Assembly: GCA_013398295.1 (NCBI GenBank)
Contig: VZSF01007316.1
Location: 144,319 to 208,318, forward strand
Direction of reading: 5' to 3'
Origin: Chionis minor
Taxonomy: Eukaryota > Chordata > Aves > Charadriiformes > Chionididae
DNA: 64,000 nucleotides
The notes beneath the pieces are model-generated. The model saw only the letters and a list, made by a program, of their open reading frames with translations, ran no database searches and was not told where the DNA came from. Below are positions 39,301 through 54,108 of this stretch, piece after piece. The stretch's first letter is position 1; each line of letters begins with the position of its first letter. The position numbers were made by a program, and so were the translations under genes.

Positions 39301-42300
39301 CTTTCTAATCCAGTATAGTTCTGGCATATGAATCTACCCTTCCCCAGAAAAGGGGAGGAACAAGGGATAGAAATCCAGATGATGAAGGAATATTCTGTTT
39401 TCTTAACCCACTTTTTTCCATGGGTAAGTACTGACTGTTTTATCATTTCTTGATGCCCTGTCTGAGATATCCCAGGTCTCACTCTATGAAGTGAGAAATG
39501 CAACTTTATTGGAACACAAAAAGTGCTCTAGAAGTGCTAATTACCCTGAAAGATGGAAAAATATTAAGAGAGCAAGAAAAAAGTAAAGCAAAAAGTAAAG
39601 TCCTCCAGTAAGCCAAAAATGAAAGTGATGCCTCTCATCCCAAAATAAAGATGAGTAAAAATATTTTCCATGTTATTTGCAATGCTTTTGTTTCCATTTG
39701 TTGTAAATGTTCAAAGGAATACATATGCACACAAGAAATGAGAGTATTTTCAAAGTGCACTAATACAATTGTTAATTACATTTCTATGATAAATCAGAGC
39801 ATAACAGTATCTTTGTTTAGTCAGCACAATAAATTTGAATACTTCATACACAGCAAACTATTTCAAAATTTTTATACAAACAAGTTATTTAGCAAATATG
39901 TAGCACAAGATTTCTAGTGACTTTCCACATCTTTTTATGAAGAAAATAAAAATTGTAAACTCATCAGATTATGAATTTTAACATGTTATTTCCCATCTCT
40001 TTGCAAAAGAAGCATTCTAAATTTGTTTTTAACTGCAGAACTATATTTCGGCTCCCTCTCATTCTTCAGTTCCACATCATTTTGAGTGCAGCCATACACA
40101 ATTGACATTTATATTCACCTATCAATGGGTCATATAAAACAGAACAGAAATGAGTGTGTTCCTCACTTTTTGAGCTGCTCTGCAATGGGCAAGAAGTTTA
40201 CTTTTGAGCAGCAGGCAAACTGTTTCAGGGGTAGACCCAGCCTTGTGAGGCTTTCCAGGGTTTACCACACAAGCTATGTAAATTGCACCCTTGACAGAGC
40301 TTTGCAAGCCAAAGGCAAGCAGTATATCTTCTTTTCTTGATGATTCCTGGTGAACATAATGTGTACGAACAGCACTGAGGCCCCTATCCAATGTTAGCAA
40401 GTTTGCTTCACTTGTTAATGAGGAATTCGGATCCTACGATACAGTTCACCAGAGATTTGTCATTGACACCTTAGTATGGACCAAGGGAAATTTCTACAGC
40501 ACTCAGTCAAATGTTTTTACAAGTAAATGTTCTTAAGCTATTACCTGGTCCTGTCCAAAATATATTTCAGAGTATAAGCACAGAGGAAGAGAAATTCCTA
40601 TGTAATGTCTTTGATGAACACCATACACAGACCACTTGACAGGTCCTTAGATGACTTCATATTCAGTGCTAGATACAAATTAAATATCGCCATGAGTTCG
40701 CATCATTTAGAGACTATCATTTATTGTTAATGAAACAAACTGTCATTCCCTCACTGTGATTTTCTCAGCAAAATATGATGCTACTAAGATTCTTTGCATG
40801 ATATTCATGCCTAGACATTAGTTGTCTCTGGGCAGTTTACCTAGAGAAAGTATCACATTAAAAGATCTGAGTGATAAGTACTAGGAACAATTTAAGTGCA
40901 AATGTTGCCAGAATAATTCTTAAACTATCAGTTTGTGCTTTTAAAAATGCAGCAAGATACATATCCTACTGTTCCATTTTGGCTCTGACACTGTCTAAGC
41001 AAGGTCATTTCAGGTGATCTATATATAGAGGAAGGTCTCAGTCTCTTGAATACTATACTGAAAAAAACCCTGCATAATTGACTGCTACAGGGAGAGGATC
41101 CAGCTCATTATTTGAATTACACATCCATCTGTTTCAGTCAGGATGGTTTATAAAAAGGTTGTACAAGTTAGTCGAAATTGTCAAATAGAACATAAGATAA
41201 TTTTGAACTACAGAAGAGATTTAATATGCTCTTGCTTTTGTGAATCAGCATTTTTTAATGGAGGAAAAAAAGTTTATTGTGTAATCCAGGGATTTTAAGA
41301 AGTTTATACCATCCTCTTTTTGGTCCTGGACTATCCATTATGCTGAGCCTGGATTTTATGCATTCCTTGGCCTTTTGCTTTTTGATTAATTTACTGTGTT
41401 CAGTTTAGCCTCTCATGTTATTTCTCAGAGTTAAATATTAAAACAGAAATATTAAATCATAACTAACACAACAAATACATATCTTTTGCGTTTTCGTTCC
41501 TCTAAAAAATTATGGAAAGGAAAAATGAAAGCATCTCTCTCTACAGACTCTTGTATTTCATCAGCATTCAATTTCTTCATGTTTTGGCTACTAAGAGATT
41601 AAGCAGATTTTGACTATGTGATTTTATGCAATCTGTTAATATGGCTCACATGTAGAAACCCCTATTTTCTGTCTTCTTTTCCTTGCTCTTTGTATTAGTT
41701 GCTCTAAGTTGAGGCCATCAGTGTGCCTGCTGCTGAGGTGCAGTTCTCTGTCCCTTACCTTCAATCTCTCATGAAACCACAACTGGAACCCAATTTCATG
41801 ATCCGCAATTTCTTATTATCTCAAGGAGCATCATCAGCAGTAATTTTCTTTCTGCTTTATTCTTTACTATGTATGTATCCTCTTTCAAGCCTCTGGAAGC
41901 CGCTGATTTCCTTAAGGTCTGTATCCCTATGAACAGCTTTTTATGGTTTTTAGTGTAGATGTTAAATTCAAAATGCTGACAGATTTACTGCTTTGAAAAC
42001 CTGTGTTTTCCACATTGTCTGGGAAAGTACCTCAGCTTATTCTACAGTGTTCTACACAGACATATATAAATCCAAAATGTTTTAAGATATTTGGACCTTC
42101 CCTGTTTCAAATATCTGCTGCCACTATACTGAAAAAGTAATTCCTTGCATAGAAAAGAATTTCTCCAGTTCTCAGCATACTCCCTGTTTTCCTGTGGTCA
42201 GAGGAATGTCTTTAGTTGAGGTACTTTATACTTCCACCTTGGGTTGTTGTGGGAGAAGAAATAGATCCATAGAGATGTTATCAAGAAGCTAATTCAGTTC

Positions 42301-45300
42301 TCCTTTTTCATTACAGGTACTAGCATGGGGAAAGAAGCAAAAACTGTTACCAAACAAGGCAAAGTTTATTCTATGCTACATAAGATTTCAGATTAATTTA
42401 TAGATACTGCAGTGTATATTCTGATATAGTTCGATTTCCCACAGTTAAGGAAAAGATGGTCAGGGAAGGGAAGTAGAAAATTGGGCAAATTTGCCACAAG
42501 TCTACAAAGATCTGAGAAAACCAATACCTACTTAAATGAAGTGACACAGTAAAGTGTGGAGAGAATGTAAATGCATGTATTTGCTCTTCAGACTTCAGTA
42601 TATGGGTGTTCTTCTCCTGTAGGCAGAATAACTGGAATAAAAGGGAAGTTTTGTAATTTTACACTGAGCTTTCAGGATTACAGAAGGAAAGCTGATAAAC
42701 CCAGAAAAGTCCAGATACTCTTGCTGTATCTCCAATTCAAACAGAGCTATTCAATTGGTAAGGTCATTCTTCATATGTGAGACCATTAATTGTCAAGCGT
42801 TCTTCCAGTTCTGCTTCTACTATAACCCTTTTTTTAGTGTTTGCTGTTTGGTTTGGACATGATACTTGTGGAATTTTTCCTTCAGTACAATTCGTTAGAA
42901 AGACTGTAAAACAGGCTGAGAGGGTACCTGTCCTTATAAGGACGACTAAACACATACCTCTGCATTTGGCCTTGCTATTTTTATTACAAAGCAGCATAAT
43001 TTCCCCAGACCTACATTACTTTACTCTTATTTGGGGATATTTTTGTGTCTTTTAGATAATGGATGAGGTGGGAATTTCCCAGTAAACATGCACTTGTGTC
43101 ATCCATTATTGACAACTCACAGATGCATAAGTTTATTTCTGTCTAGAAGAATGGATTGAGGTAACAATTAGGAATTTTTTTTTTTCTTTTTTTAATCACA
43201 GAAGATGTGGAAAGCTTAACCTACCAAAAACGCCTATCATACTTTCAGTCTTTGGCCTACTATGAGCACATTAGCTCAATAGTTAAGTACGGCATCTTTG
43301 GTATTTATACTGAGATGAAGTGCGAGGATGGAGATACCTTTGTCCTCAAAAACCAGGCCAGGATTTTTATTGTTTTTTCTTCCCCTCTGCATTGCGCCTT
43401 TTCTGGCATCCTTATGTAGGCAAGTTGAAGATAATCAGTCTTTTATGATATCACTCTCATAACTTTTTTCCAGATAATAACAAAACACAGATGTTATGAA
43501 TCCCAGTCTACGGTCTCACAATTGCAATGAACAAGTTACAACAAGTTAACATTTCCTCCCCAGGGAGATATTTTCCCACTTGAAAAGTGGGTATTTTTCA
43601 GCTGAGGCTGCCATTACCTCCTTGATTGCCCTCCTTCAATCATACATGGTCATCGGAGACGGTATGTTACATACCCACAAGGTCACAAGTCTCCTCCATG
43701 ATTCAGAGGAAACAGGACAACTTGCAACTTCAGGTGAGCTTAATATGTCTCATACTCTTCAAATGGGAGCAGAAACTGTGCATTTGAGAGGTACAAGACA
43801 TTAGCACTTCACTGTGGCCAGACTCAGAATATTGCTTCAGAAGGTCCAATTTAGACTATCTCAAAAGAACAGCTCGCTTGGCTAGGCAGGCGGCAAGCTC
43901 TCCCTGAGATAGAAGGAAGATAGGAAGCTCCAAAGAGGAACACAAAATAAGAGTCAAGCTGCCTCTCTGTGTACCAATGGGCTTTTACTGCCTGTCAGGA
44001 AAGCAAAACAACACAGTCTACTGACCTGCCCATGCCCTCATCCACCCATCCCTTTTTTTTGTTAATTATTTACATAGCTTGCTTGAATAAGCAATGTTTT
44101 AAAACAGAGCCTTTAAAATGGCTCACAGAGAATTAATGTACGTGACTCAGCGAGCAAGTGTTCTGCCCCTCAAGTCCACCTGTCCCCAAGAAACAGCAAG
44201 GTTAGACCAACTATAAACTTTTTCTCAGCAGAATGGCAGGTTTCCAGATTGACAGTGTGCTGCAGCTGACAATGCCTATTCTCCCAGCTGTGGTGAAGGA
44301 CAAAAAATGCTCATGTCACTCCCTCTGCTTTTTACAGTAAATTGAAACAAGACAAGAACTTAAATAACTACACTCAGCAGAACCAGGCTTCAGACCGAGC
44401 AGCCTTGATTTTAACCATAAAAATGTCATAACTGCTACAGACTATTCTGCAGACTGGATTTGGGAGAATATACAAAGACTGAAGGTGTTTGCATAGTGAA
44501 TTTCTGCTATCCAATTTTACCCCTCAATATAAAGGAAAAGGAGAGACTGCTGCTTCATTTAGCATCTGAATCAGGACATTTCTGAGTGCAAAATTTATTC
44601 CTGTTAGGTTTTGCACTGAATTAAACTATTGTTATTCATTTGTGAATGGAACATCATTTATGTATTGCAAATGTTGGATGGTCATTCTTAGAAACACAGA
44701 TATTACTATAATATCTGGAAAAAGTGCTGTCAACAAAACTGCTCAATAAGTGTCCATCCCTGAGAATACAAGGGGGAAAAACCTTCCGCAATATAGTTTT
44801 GTTTCTCATCAAGTATAATTTCAGACATTGTTGACAGAGAAGAGAAAATCAACCAGTCTGAGCAATATTTAGGGCTCTAAGAAATGCATACCTAAAGCTG
44901 AGGTTGTTTTCAGGCCTTTGATTTTCAGACTGAACATAGGAAAAATGTTGCAAAGCAGTAATTCCTCCAAATATATTAATGTTGCTGAAAAAAATTCTGC
45001 TGAAAAAATTCCACTGAAAAGAATTGACAAAAGAAACACACTGCAGTCTTTAGTTCCTATTAAGCTTAATAAAACTGGCTAAATAAATATCCAAATTTGT
45101 AAGCCACAATATGCTGAAGTATTTAACCATACTCTTCTAAGAAAGTATCTGTATTCAGGATGTAATTTAAGTATTTGATCAATCTGAGATATACATAGTC
45201 TGAGATTTTCCCTCAGAATTTTCCCACATTATTTTCAATGCCTGAAAATATAATATTATCTCAGCCAGTTTTCTTTAGAACACCTAAGACACTTATATGA

Positions 45301-48300
45301 AAAAGGCAGCAGCTACCCTGGCTAAATATCTTTGTCAGGCCCTGCCAGGCTCTTCTGTGGGTATTCAAACCACAACCTGCCACCAGATCACAAGCCACCT
45401 GAATGGTGGCTGGAATACATGTTAAACACCAGATGGTTGAAGAGATTCCACCAGTTCCTCCAGGCTGTTCAGCAAGGCATAAGAACTACTACTGCCTTCT
45501 GTCCCTGAAGCCTTAGCTTCAGGCTCCGGGGCTCTTCATTTGAAATGGGAAGTCAAAATCAATCTAGCATGGATATCAGCCTGCTTACTCCTCTCACACT
45601 TCTGGCTACATAATATTTATCCAGGCAATCCAGTACACCAGCTCAGGTACAACAGAAGAAAACTATATTTTTCCTGCTTTCCTTATTCAGAAGAAATGCT
45701 TCACCCAATTTGAAGAAAAAAAGAAAACAGAGATTTCAGGCAGGTGTTAGATATGAAAAATGCCATCTCATACGATCTCCTGATTACAATCCCATTATTC
45801 TATATGCCATAGAATTTGGATATTCTAGGAACTTTAAATGGGGCACTCAATATCTTGTGGAATTGACCAGTTCGGAAATAAAGATTCACGGTACTCTAAC
45901 GTCCCAAACAATTCAAACACAACTTTATGTACACATATGGTTCCATAAGATAACTCTATTGAGTAACTGATGCACATAAATTTATGCAGACCCTGTGTTG
46001 GACTGGAACAATAATGTTGTATTTGTCAACCCTACTGAAAAAGAAAAGATACTCTAAGTTGTTGGATTTCTCCTCTGACAGCTCCCTTAGGACATAGTAC
46101 TAAAGTATTTATTATTTATATATAAGCCAGCATGTCAACACATTTTTAGATAACACTCAGTGTACTTTTTCTGTCTAGCAATGGAAACTACAGAATAAAT
46201 TATATATGACATTTGTAGCTATTCTAAAAAAGTTGGTATTGCACAGCCAGCAATCTACAAATTAGATATAAAATGCTTGCATGGAAGTAATATTTTTTTG
46301 GTATGCTGTCGATGTTCCTAACTATTTCATGCCACTATCTATATAAAATTCAGACAAAAATCTACTCAACATAGCCTTCTGTAATCTGATAATATCTGTC
46401 CACTTTGTGCACTTTCAGATGTCCTGAGGTGGTATGCCAGATGTTAGGAAGGTTGTATTTTACTTCAAAACCCACAGGTATAGAGCAAACATTTTGCTAT
46501 GCATACCATCTGGTACCTGTTTTTTTAGCAGAGAACAGAGGGTGCTTAATCATGAAGTTCCATCCTGCAGTACTTAAATCAAATTAATTTGTACAGATAT
46601 ATGCGTTTTTCTCCCTGTGGATTTTCCTGTCAAAATAATCTGGTTACTGTATGTGACAGCAGATGAACTCACTGGACCAAATTCTACTCTAAGATGCACA
46701 CACAAGCAACAGGAAGTCAATAGGTTTGTACAGGTGTAAATGTTTACAGAATAATCAGATATGAACAATAGCTATGTTTAATATAAGTATCATACATAAT
46801 AGAGCATCGTATTCTATTTTTATCCTCATATTATTTAATTAGCAAACCAGAATTCACATTATTGTTAAGGATGTGCATCAATACTCTTCACCTTATTTTT
46901 TCCTGTAATATAGGTCTAGCAACATTTCTTCTCTGACACTAGTCAAAATTCAAAGAAATGAAACTTTTGGCTAGTACTCTGGACAGTTATCAATGAGCAA
47001 AGGTTTTTCCAAAGAACAAAGTATCATTAGAATTCTTGCTTCATAGCCTGCTCTGTTCATTCTTCCCTTCACTGGTTTCTGCCTTCTTATTGCAGTTAAT
47101 GGTAGAACAAAACAGGTATTTATATAAGCAGGTTAGATTTTTGTCCAACAAGTTATAAAGAACATACATAGAAGCTTCTTGGCAAAGACGATGACTATCT
47201 CCAACCAGCTCAAGAGGTAAGATTTCCACTGGGTTTTTTTTCTGATCTAGGCTTAAATATGCATGTCAGAGCTGTTAATCTTTGTGAATTGATTCACAGC
47301 TTTCATCAAAATCTAGCTTCATAACATTCCACAGTTGTATTATGAGCAAGACCACCCTATTTGAAAGGCCTGCAACGTTTTAATACCATTCACGTTTCTT
47401 TCACAAGCAGGCACAATTAGTTGTCACATACAAAAAAAGAAATCAGTTTAAAAAACATGACTTGAACAGCAGTATTAAATGGCAGGTACTGATTGAGAGA
47501 CCACTATAGAGGTAAAAGTAACATTTTGAACAAATAAGGGTGATTACACAGACTAAATAGAACTAATAGGTTAGCAAATATTACTACAAGGTATTCTGTT
47601 GGGGTAAATATTATAAATTTACATACTTGTGCCCTATAGACAAACTAGAAACACTTGCTTCACAGGTAAAGAGTGGAAATGCAGCAACACTGAACATACA
47701 GCTGTGTTTGTATGTGATATCCACTGAATAATCAAATAGGTGACAAAAAGTGGTAATTATTTGACACTGTCTTTGCTAAGTCTCAAGCCATAGTAGCAAA
47801 CCTGGTCATTGAAATTAACTTTACACCAAGGTATAATTCAGCAATCTTTCAGTTAAGCAGAAGAATAAATAAGAAGATTAGGTACAAGAATGACCTAGGC
47901 TGAAGAGGGTTTTTTACCAGTGGAAGAAGTCTCAAACTTCTTTCAAAGAAATATGTAAAAACTACCTGGAATTTGTATCCCAAACAAATAGAAAAAACTA
48001 ATAAGGAAGAATTCTATATTCAACTGAATGAACAATCACTGTGAAAAGTGAAAACTGATTTTCCCAATTATTTAAGAAAAATTGATTGCTGTTTTCACAA
48101 GAAATCAGTACAAGTTCATATGTAAATCAAATTTTTTATGGAAATAAAGGTAAGAAGTTCAAGATTACAATCCCATCCCTCCTGAAGATCAAAACTTTAT
48201 TTGGTAGCTAAAAAAAGTGGACCTGCAAAGCTGGTGAATAGTAATCCACCCAAATAATTTTACAGAAACTAGAAGGCTGCAATTAGATGCGTATGTCACT

Positions 48301-51300
48301 TTTCCCCCTGATATCAAGCTCTCATAAGGTGTCACAGCACTACATATGGAGAATATTTTTGGAATCCCCAGTTCTTCCACATTCAAGATTTTTGCATAAT
48401 GAGATTCACTTCTATTAATTTGTTTTTGCTTAGGAGAGCTGATGAATTACACATTATGATCTTATAAGCATCCTCAGGTTGTATTTAAAGGATTAGAGCC
48501 AATTAATGAACAGAAATTCTAGATGTTTCTTCTTGTCCTGGGTTTTACAGTGGTCAGACCCTCCAGACACAAACTGGCATACTTCTGACCAGGTTCTGCA
48601 TCCTAAACTGTAACACCTTCAACAGCACCAAGCTGGCTCCGTGCAGAAGGGCTATAGGAGGTTTCACTAATTTCATCATGCAGGAAGAGCATGAAAAATG
48701 TTACATGCTTTTCAGACAATTTGACATAGCCTTTCCCAATTCAAAGTTTCTGCTAACCTTCTACCTGTCTTGCAGGGCTTGCAGGTGGCTGTCAGGCTTT
48801 GAACTCTGTGCAGTCCCTGACCTGAGCTGACAATCCTCCACAGTGGCTAATCCTGCACAAGAAGTGCTCCCTGTCTCTCTCCCTTGCCCTTTCACAGATG
48901 TAGAGGCTTAATTCACCCTTAGATCTTGCTTTATTTTTCCAGGTGTAGAGTCGTAAACACCTCTGTAGGCAAAAAGGATGCAGCTCAAAGTTGAAAGAAC
49001 TGTTGCTATTTTGTTTTCAATGTACCCCTTTTTCTTTTTAAGACAGAGGGTGGGAAAGTGTGTGAAATCCATTTAACTACAGGCTCTTAACTTGACTAAA
49101 CTAATTCAGAGCAACAGGTTTTAATGTAAGAGTTTAACTTGGTAAGCAGCGTTAGGGAACCTTTTAGACCAATTAGCTAAAAATCTCTCTCAAACAGCTT
49201 TCAACTGCTCAGAAACACTAAGGGTAGTGTTTTGGTCATTGTATTTTGTTACAGGGATGTCAGGTAGGAGAATATTTTGAATTACATTGATGTGATTTGG
49301 TAATGATGTGATTTAGCAGAGAAGTTCATGTGTAAGCTACAAAGGTGAACAATAATGAACCTGACAAAGCTGAGTTACTCAATAACCTAGATCTGCGTGA
49401 CGTGATCTATGTGATATATCAGCTAACAAATAGATTCGGATAGATGCTTGAATAGTTTCTTAATTATTAAGAAAAGCTCACCCACTGCTAAGAGCAGAAC
49501 ACTAGAAACCATAGAGTGAGATACTGACCTTTGAGTTACTTACTAGGCCTAGGGTTTTTCTGTAAGCTTTATTCTCGACTTTGCCAATGATTTTACTGGT
49601 GTTGTGTAAGTCATCTTTGCCTCACCCCCCCNCTGTTACTTCTACATAAGCTATCAAAAGCTAGTCCATGAAAAAAGCTGTATTTAAAAAATGAGAAACC
49701 AGTCCTACACATTTAAAGAAGGAAATGAGAATAAACCTTACAGAAGCAACTAAAAGTTCCAGTAAAGGAACATCTGTATTTCAGCTTATTGTTATTTTAG
49801 TTTCCATTGTAATGTAACATACAATGCATTTTGGTAACACTTCAGTTGAGACCTCTCGGTCTATCACTGGCTTTTAATAACAAGGGCGCTGGGGGAAAGG
49901 CCTTTGCTTCATCATTTCACTTTTTATGACACTGTAGCTCCACCAAAATCCGAAGGTTCATGGAAAACCCACAGATTACAGAGGATACAGTCCCTAAATT
50001 GCCCACAGTGAAGTATAATGAAACCAACTTTGTTTAAACTGAGACCTTTGAGCCTCAGGAGGATAGCACTCAGCAGACATTAACACCAGCATGAGTTCCC
50101 TGGCACCATGGTCAGGCTCGTTAAAGCATCTGGGCACATCTCTGCAACTGCAGCATGGAAATACTCCTAGTGAGAGAGTGACAGCAAGGGGTAGAAGGAG
50201 GAGATTGCTTACTGAGATGTATACATTTTCTCAGAGTACAATCAGGTCAGTGGAATAACTGTAAATAAGAATAACCATTAAATTCAACACAAGTAGTTGC
50301 ACAATATAACCTTTAAATAAAGGTGACTCTTGCTATTACAAGGTGTTCTGCTGTGCTGTGGGGCTGAGCAACAAGTGTTTCTGCCATTAGCTATTAAAGT
50401 CACTTGAGTGAAGTCAAAATAAGATAAGCAGCTATTGAAGAACAGTCCACATGGAAGAGAAGGCCTAAGATGTCGGCACAATGAACACAATCCTTCATAA
50501 TGCTTCCTTTTTTAAGGATTGAAAGGGCAGCTTAAACATAGACAAAACTAATTTGACCTCAGACCTTGACAATATATATAAACATTTTAACACACAGGTG
50601 AGTTTAATGGGGAACTAGAAAGCTGACCAAAAATGTGACCAAAATAAAAGTGACAGCTGTCATACAGTTCATATTGGCATAAAGCTGTAACAGTTGTACA
50701 ATAGAATAAGTTTAACCTGAATTATATTTTTATGACATTACTTAGTTGTAAAAACAGTACTAGACTGTGTTCTCACTTGACATGATGAAAATGTGAGTTT
50801 GCACAGAGCCTACAAATCTCCATGGAGTTATTCTCTCTGTACACTGGTAAAAGGTGCCCAGACCACAATGGACAACCTCCACTGCAAACATTTCTGCACA
50901 TTCTTTTTTATTCAGGTGTTCTTGTCATCACATTTGTTCTGTACATGCCACACTTACTGCATTCTCTTTGTAAAAGACCAGTCAGTGAGCTGCTGTCTGT
51001 TCCGCAGTCATCTCAGACCTGTCATCTGTGATGAAACACTGAAAAGTTATTCAAGTAGATGATTGCTGGGATTCTAACAGAACATTTATGAAACCATTTT
51101 ATATGCTCTGAAATACCTTCTTCTGTGCCTGTCAACAGCCATCAAGCTGAAGAATAGGGACTGAGTTGCAAGAGTAAGGGTGGAGATACAGGCTATCTTT
51201 TGAACTAACCAGATTAATAAAATGAATGAAACCAGAACAAAAGCAACAAGACAGACCTATTTATCTCTTCAAGTTTTTAAGATGGTGTAAGTCAGAGATG

Positions 51301-52069
51301 GACAAAGTTTTCCAGTTTTTAATTTTTCTTTATGTACTATCAATAACACAGCTGTCAGTGACAATAAAATCGTGGAAACTACACTATAGATGAAAGGGTA
51401 ATTTTCTTCATCTTTAAGATGAAACTTTAGATGCAAATGACCCTAAATGCTCAGAAATCCTGCTGCTTTTACAGAAGCCATGGCACTTTTCCTGTTGATT
51501 TGGCTATAGATCTTAATATCTCAATCCAGGAAAGAAATTTAGCACATGCTAGTGAAGTACAGAAGCTACTTTGCTGACTAAATCAGATCTGAGGGTGCAG
51601 AGAGGTATTACAGAAGAATTAGCTGACACTGTTTAAGAAGTCACCAGCCCCAGCTCTCAGTTTCCCTTCTTTGCAAGACACTTGTCAGGACTGAATTCCT
51701 AAACAAATGTGAAGCCAGCTTTCACTCAAGTTACTGTGAAATACTTTCATTTAGTTGAGGAAAAAAAAAATGATAAGAAGTGATTGACTACCCTTGCAAA
51801 ATAAGCAAGACAAACTTCCATATTTGCACAGCTCAACTTTTTTATGGGACTTACCATATTTTTTTGAAATCCTTCTTCAGCAGGCTGAAGTAAGTTGCAG
51901 GATCTTACACAGATACGGTTGAAGCAATTTTAGAAGCTTTTCTGTCATGTATTTCTGCTGCAAGCTCTGATGGAAGAAGAGTAACATTTCCAAAAATCAC
52001 ATCTATATCTAATAAAAAACTTTATGTGGTTAAAGCTCATCTACAAACCCACAAAAAAAACCACAGCAA
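33371..52069. other. Intergenic DNA, no gene recognised
   Basis: Nearly 19 kb of AT-rich DNA without a supportable gene. The longest open frame (39105-39503, minus, 132 codons) has no domain and is probably chance. Small items are a T-rich tract at 43175-43193, an 8-bp hairpin at 45504-45523 and an undetermined base (n) at 49632 inside a C-run. Confidence 0.55.
49624..49633. repeat. C-run with an ambiguous base
   Basis: A run of C from about 49625 is interrupted by an undetermined base (n) at 49632. It marks basecalling uncertainty in a homopolymer rather than biology. Confidence 0.8.
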
Positions 52070-53208
52070 GACAAGGGCAGGTGGGGGACCTAAATAATAC
52101 CCTGCCCAGTTACTGCCACACCCATCACAGGAACCATCAGCCCATAAAAGACCCATTTCCACTTGCCCAGAGGATTATAGGTGTAGAAAAGTAAGAAAGG
52201 AGCTCATCTTAAGAACTCAGAGGAGGGGACTATGTTGTCCAGGTCCCTCTTAAAAGAACGTCAGTACTAGAGGTTGAGTATGAAGCCTATCAAGGTGGGC
52301 CAAGCCCAGAGTACCTTTTGATGGTTTTGCTTGGGAGATGGGTTGCCTAGGGATACAGCACACATTATGGGCTGCAGGGAAAGCACATTTCAAGATTGCA
52401 TTAGATTTATTGTGGGATGTTTAGGGGCCAAATTAAAAATGGGGAAAAGCAGGGTATCTAGGTCATTTGGGGAGGAACCAGTGTGGGGATAAGAGGAGGC
52501 AATGGTGCTGAGTGTTGTTGGCTGGTCAGTGTGCTTCTCTGGCTGTGCCCTGCACCTGCACAGTGCAATCTGTCTTATCTTCTAATTAAATTCCTCTCTA
52601 ATTCCTTTCTGGGTGTGGGACTTTTTACTAGGACTGTGAGTATGAGGGCCTGAGTGACAGCAGCTGGGGTCGGACCATGAGTTGGGTGCCCATGTGCCTG
52701 GGTGGTGGTGACTAGAGAGACCTGAGTGAGTGAAACCAGTGCTAGTCACAGGACTGGGACCAAGGCTCAGAGGACTGTGTGCCAATGATTGAAACATGTA
52801 CAGGTGTGTGAGCACAAGTGAAGATCAAGCCAGATTAGTTGGGTAGTGGGTGAAGTGGCTGGGGAGGTAGGTGGGGGTGTGTCCCTAGGACTGAGATCAC
52901 ACCAGGAGCTGGCTATTGGAGGGGCCCGGGACTCCCAGCCTGCTGCTGGCAAGACTGTGGGATCTGGGGCTCTCTAGGGATGAGACCTGTTTGTGTGTGT
53001 GTCTCTCAGGTCGGGAACACAGGGGGCTTGACTACTGCAGACCAGAGGAGTCATGGCCAGCTTTGGGGGTGTGTAGCTGTGCAAGTAGGGGTCTGCACAG
53101 GGGCTCGTACATCCAAGGGACAGGAACAGGGGAGACTGACATCCAGGGACAGCTGCTGGGCGGACCAAGTGTCTGAGCCTGGCTGCTGGAGGGATCCAAA
53201 CTGTACAG

Positions 53209-53222
53209 GTATATATATATAT
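53209..53222. repeat. (TA)n microsatellite
   Basis: About six TA units inside the GC-rich block. Confidence 0.8.
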
Positions 53223-53282
53223 TTTCATTAGTGCACCTCCATCCTGCACAGCCAGAGGAGGAAGTGGGATGAGGTTCATGTG

Positions 53283-53370
53283 AGCGCTCTGTGTGTCTGT
53301 CGGCTCTGTGTGTCCAGTCACGTGTATGTGTGATGCATGTGTGCATGCACTGTGTGCATGTGCCTACTGG
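53283..53370. repeat. GT-rich degenerate microsatellite
   Basis: Degenerate TGTG and GCATGTG units dominate this stretch inside the GC-rich block. It is probably a decayed (GT)n repeat. Confidence 0.6.
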
Positions 53371-54108
53371 GAGGGGACACATGCTCAGTCTCACTATTGT
53401 TTGGACCTGGAGCATGGAGCTGCAGCAGCCTCACCTCTCTGTGCTGCCATATCCAGCAAAATACGTACTCACCTCACAATCTGTTAAACAGTTTTTAGTC
53501 AATGTCCTAACTGACTCCTCCAGTTCTTCAGAAACTTTGTTAGTCTCTCCTGGCACTTGTTTAAAACATTTCTTGTTTAATTATATTTTTAAAAACAGTT
53601 CAAAGTATTTCTAGAGACTATAGTCAACTATATATTTCTTCTTTGGAAGAGTTTTTGAACTTTATCTTTTTTCACTTGAGGATAGTTATGTTCTTCTTCA
53701 GTGTTGAGCTATCATGGAGCTCCAAGTATGCTAAGTGCCAGAAAAATGTGTTATAAAAACTATTAAAAAAATAACAAGGGGATAATTGCACATTCTCATC
53801 AGAAGTAAAGAAGGAAGATCTTTTTATATGTAGTGTTTTATTTTAAAATAAAAGGGAACTTTTTAGAAAATGTTGCCCTTATTTTTTCACTCTAATTTGC
53901 ATGTGATTTTACGTTCCTTCTCAGTTAATTCTAAGGATTTTTTAATTGGCATTGGCAGAAGTATCCTCACCCTTTCTTAGGTAGAATTCAACTTGAAATA
54001 TGCATTAATTCTGTAACGAGTCAGCATTTCTGGATGAATGATCCAACAGAAAGAATTTTGTTGTGTATATCTCTTAGCAACCAAGAAATTACAGCCTTGA
54101 TTTCATAA

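Larger units (their letters stand above)
52070..53460. mobile_element. GC-rich, G-biased block, candidate old LTR or other interspersed repeat
   Basis: From about 52070, and strongly from 52300 to 53420, the sequence changes from AT-rich to clearly GC-rich with G excess on the plus strand. It includes loosely repeated words such as CTGGGACC, GCCTGAGTGA, AGCAGCTGGG and GTGTGTG. An ATTAAA signal at about 52585 followed by T-rich sequence would fit a poly(A) region inside an LTR, but no TG...CA ends, primer-binding site or retroviral gene was found. Microsatellites (GTGTGTGTGTG near 52990, TATATA at about 53211-53222, GT-rich 53283-53370) sit inside. Open frames of up to 127 codons on either strand are low-complexity and not recognised. 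Boundaries and identity are inference. Confidence 0.35.

Noticed and set aside
39105..39503. 132-codon open frame, minus strand
   Set aside because: No family recognised, and no coding-like composition or partner exons.
45504..45523. Perfect 8-bp hairpin (CCTGAAGC / GCTTCAGG)
   Set aside because: Too short to exceed chance expectation in 64 kb.
48535..48560. TGTCCTGGGTT word resembling the start of some avian ERV LTRs
   Set aside because: Similarity ends after about 11 bases, with no LTR body or matching end.
52974..53415. Overlapping open frames of 83-127 codons on both strands
   Set aside because: They come from GC-rich, GT/CA-rich low-complexity sequence in which stops are rare on both strands.
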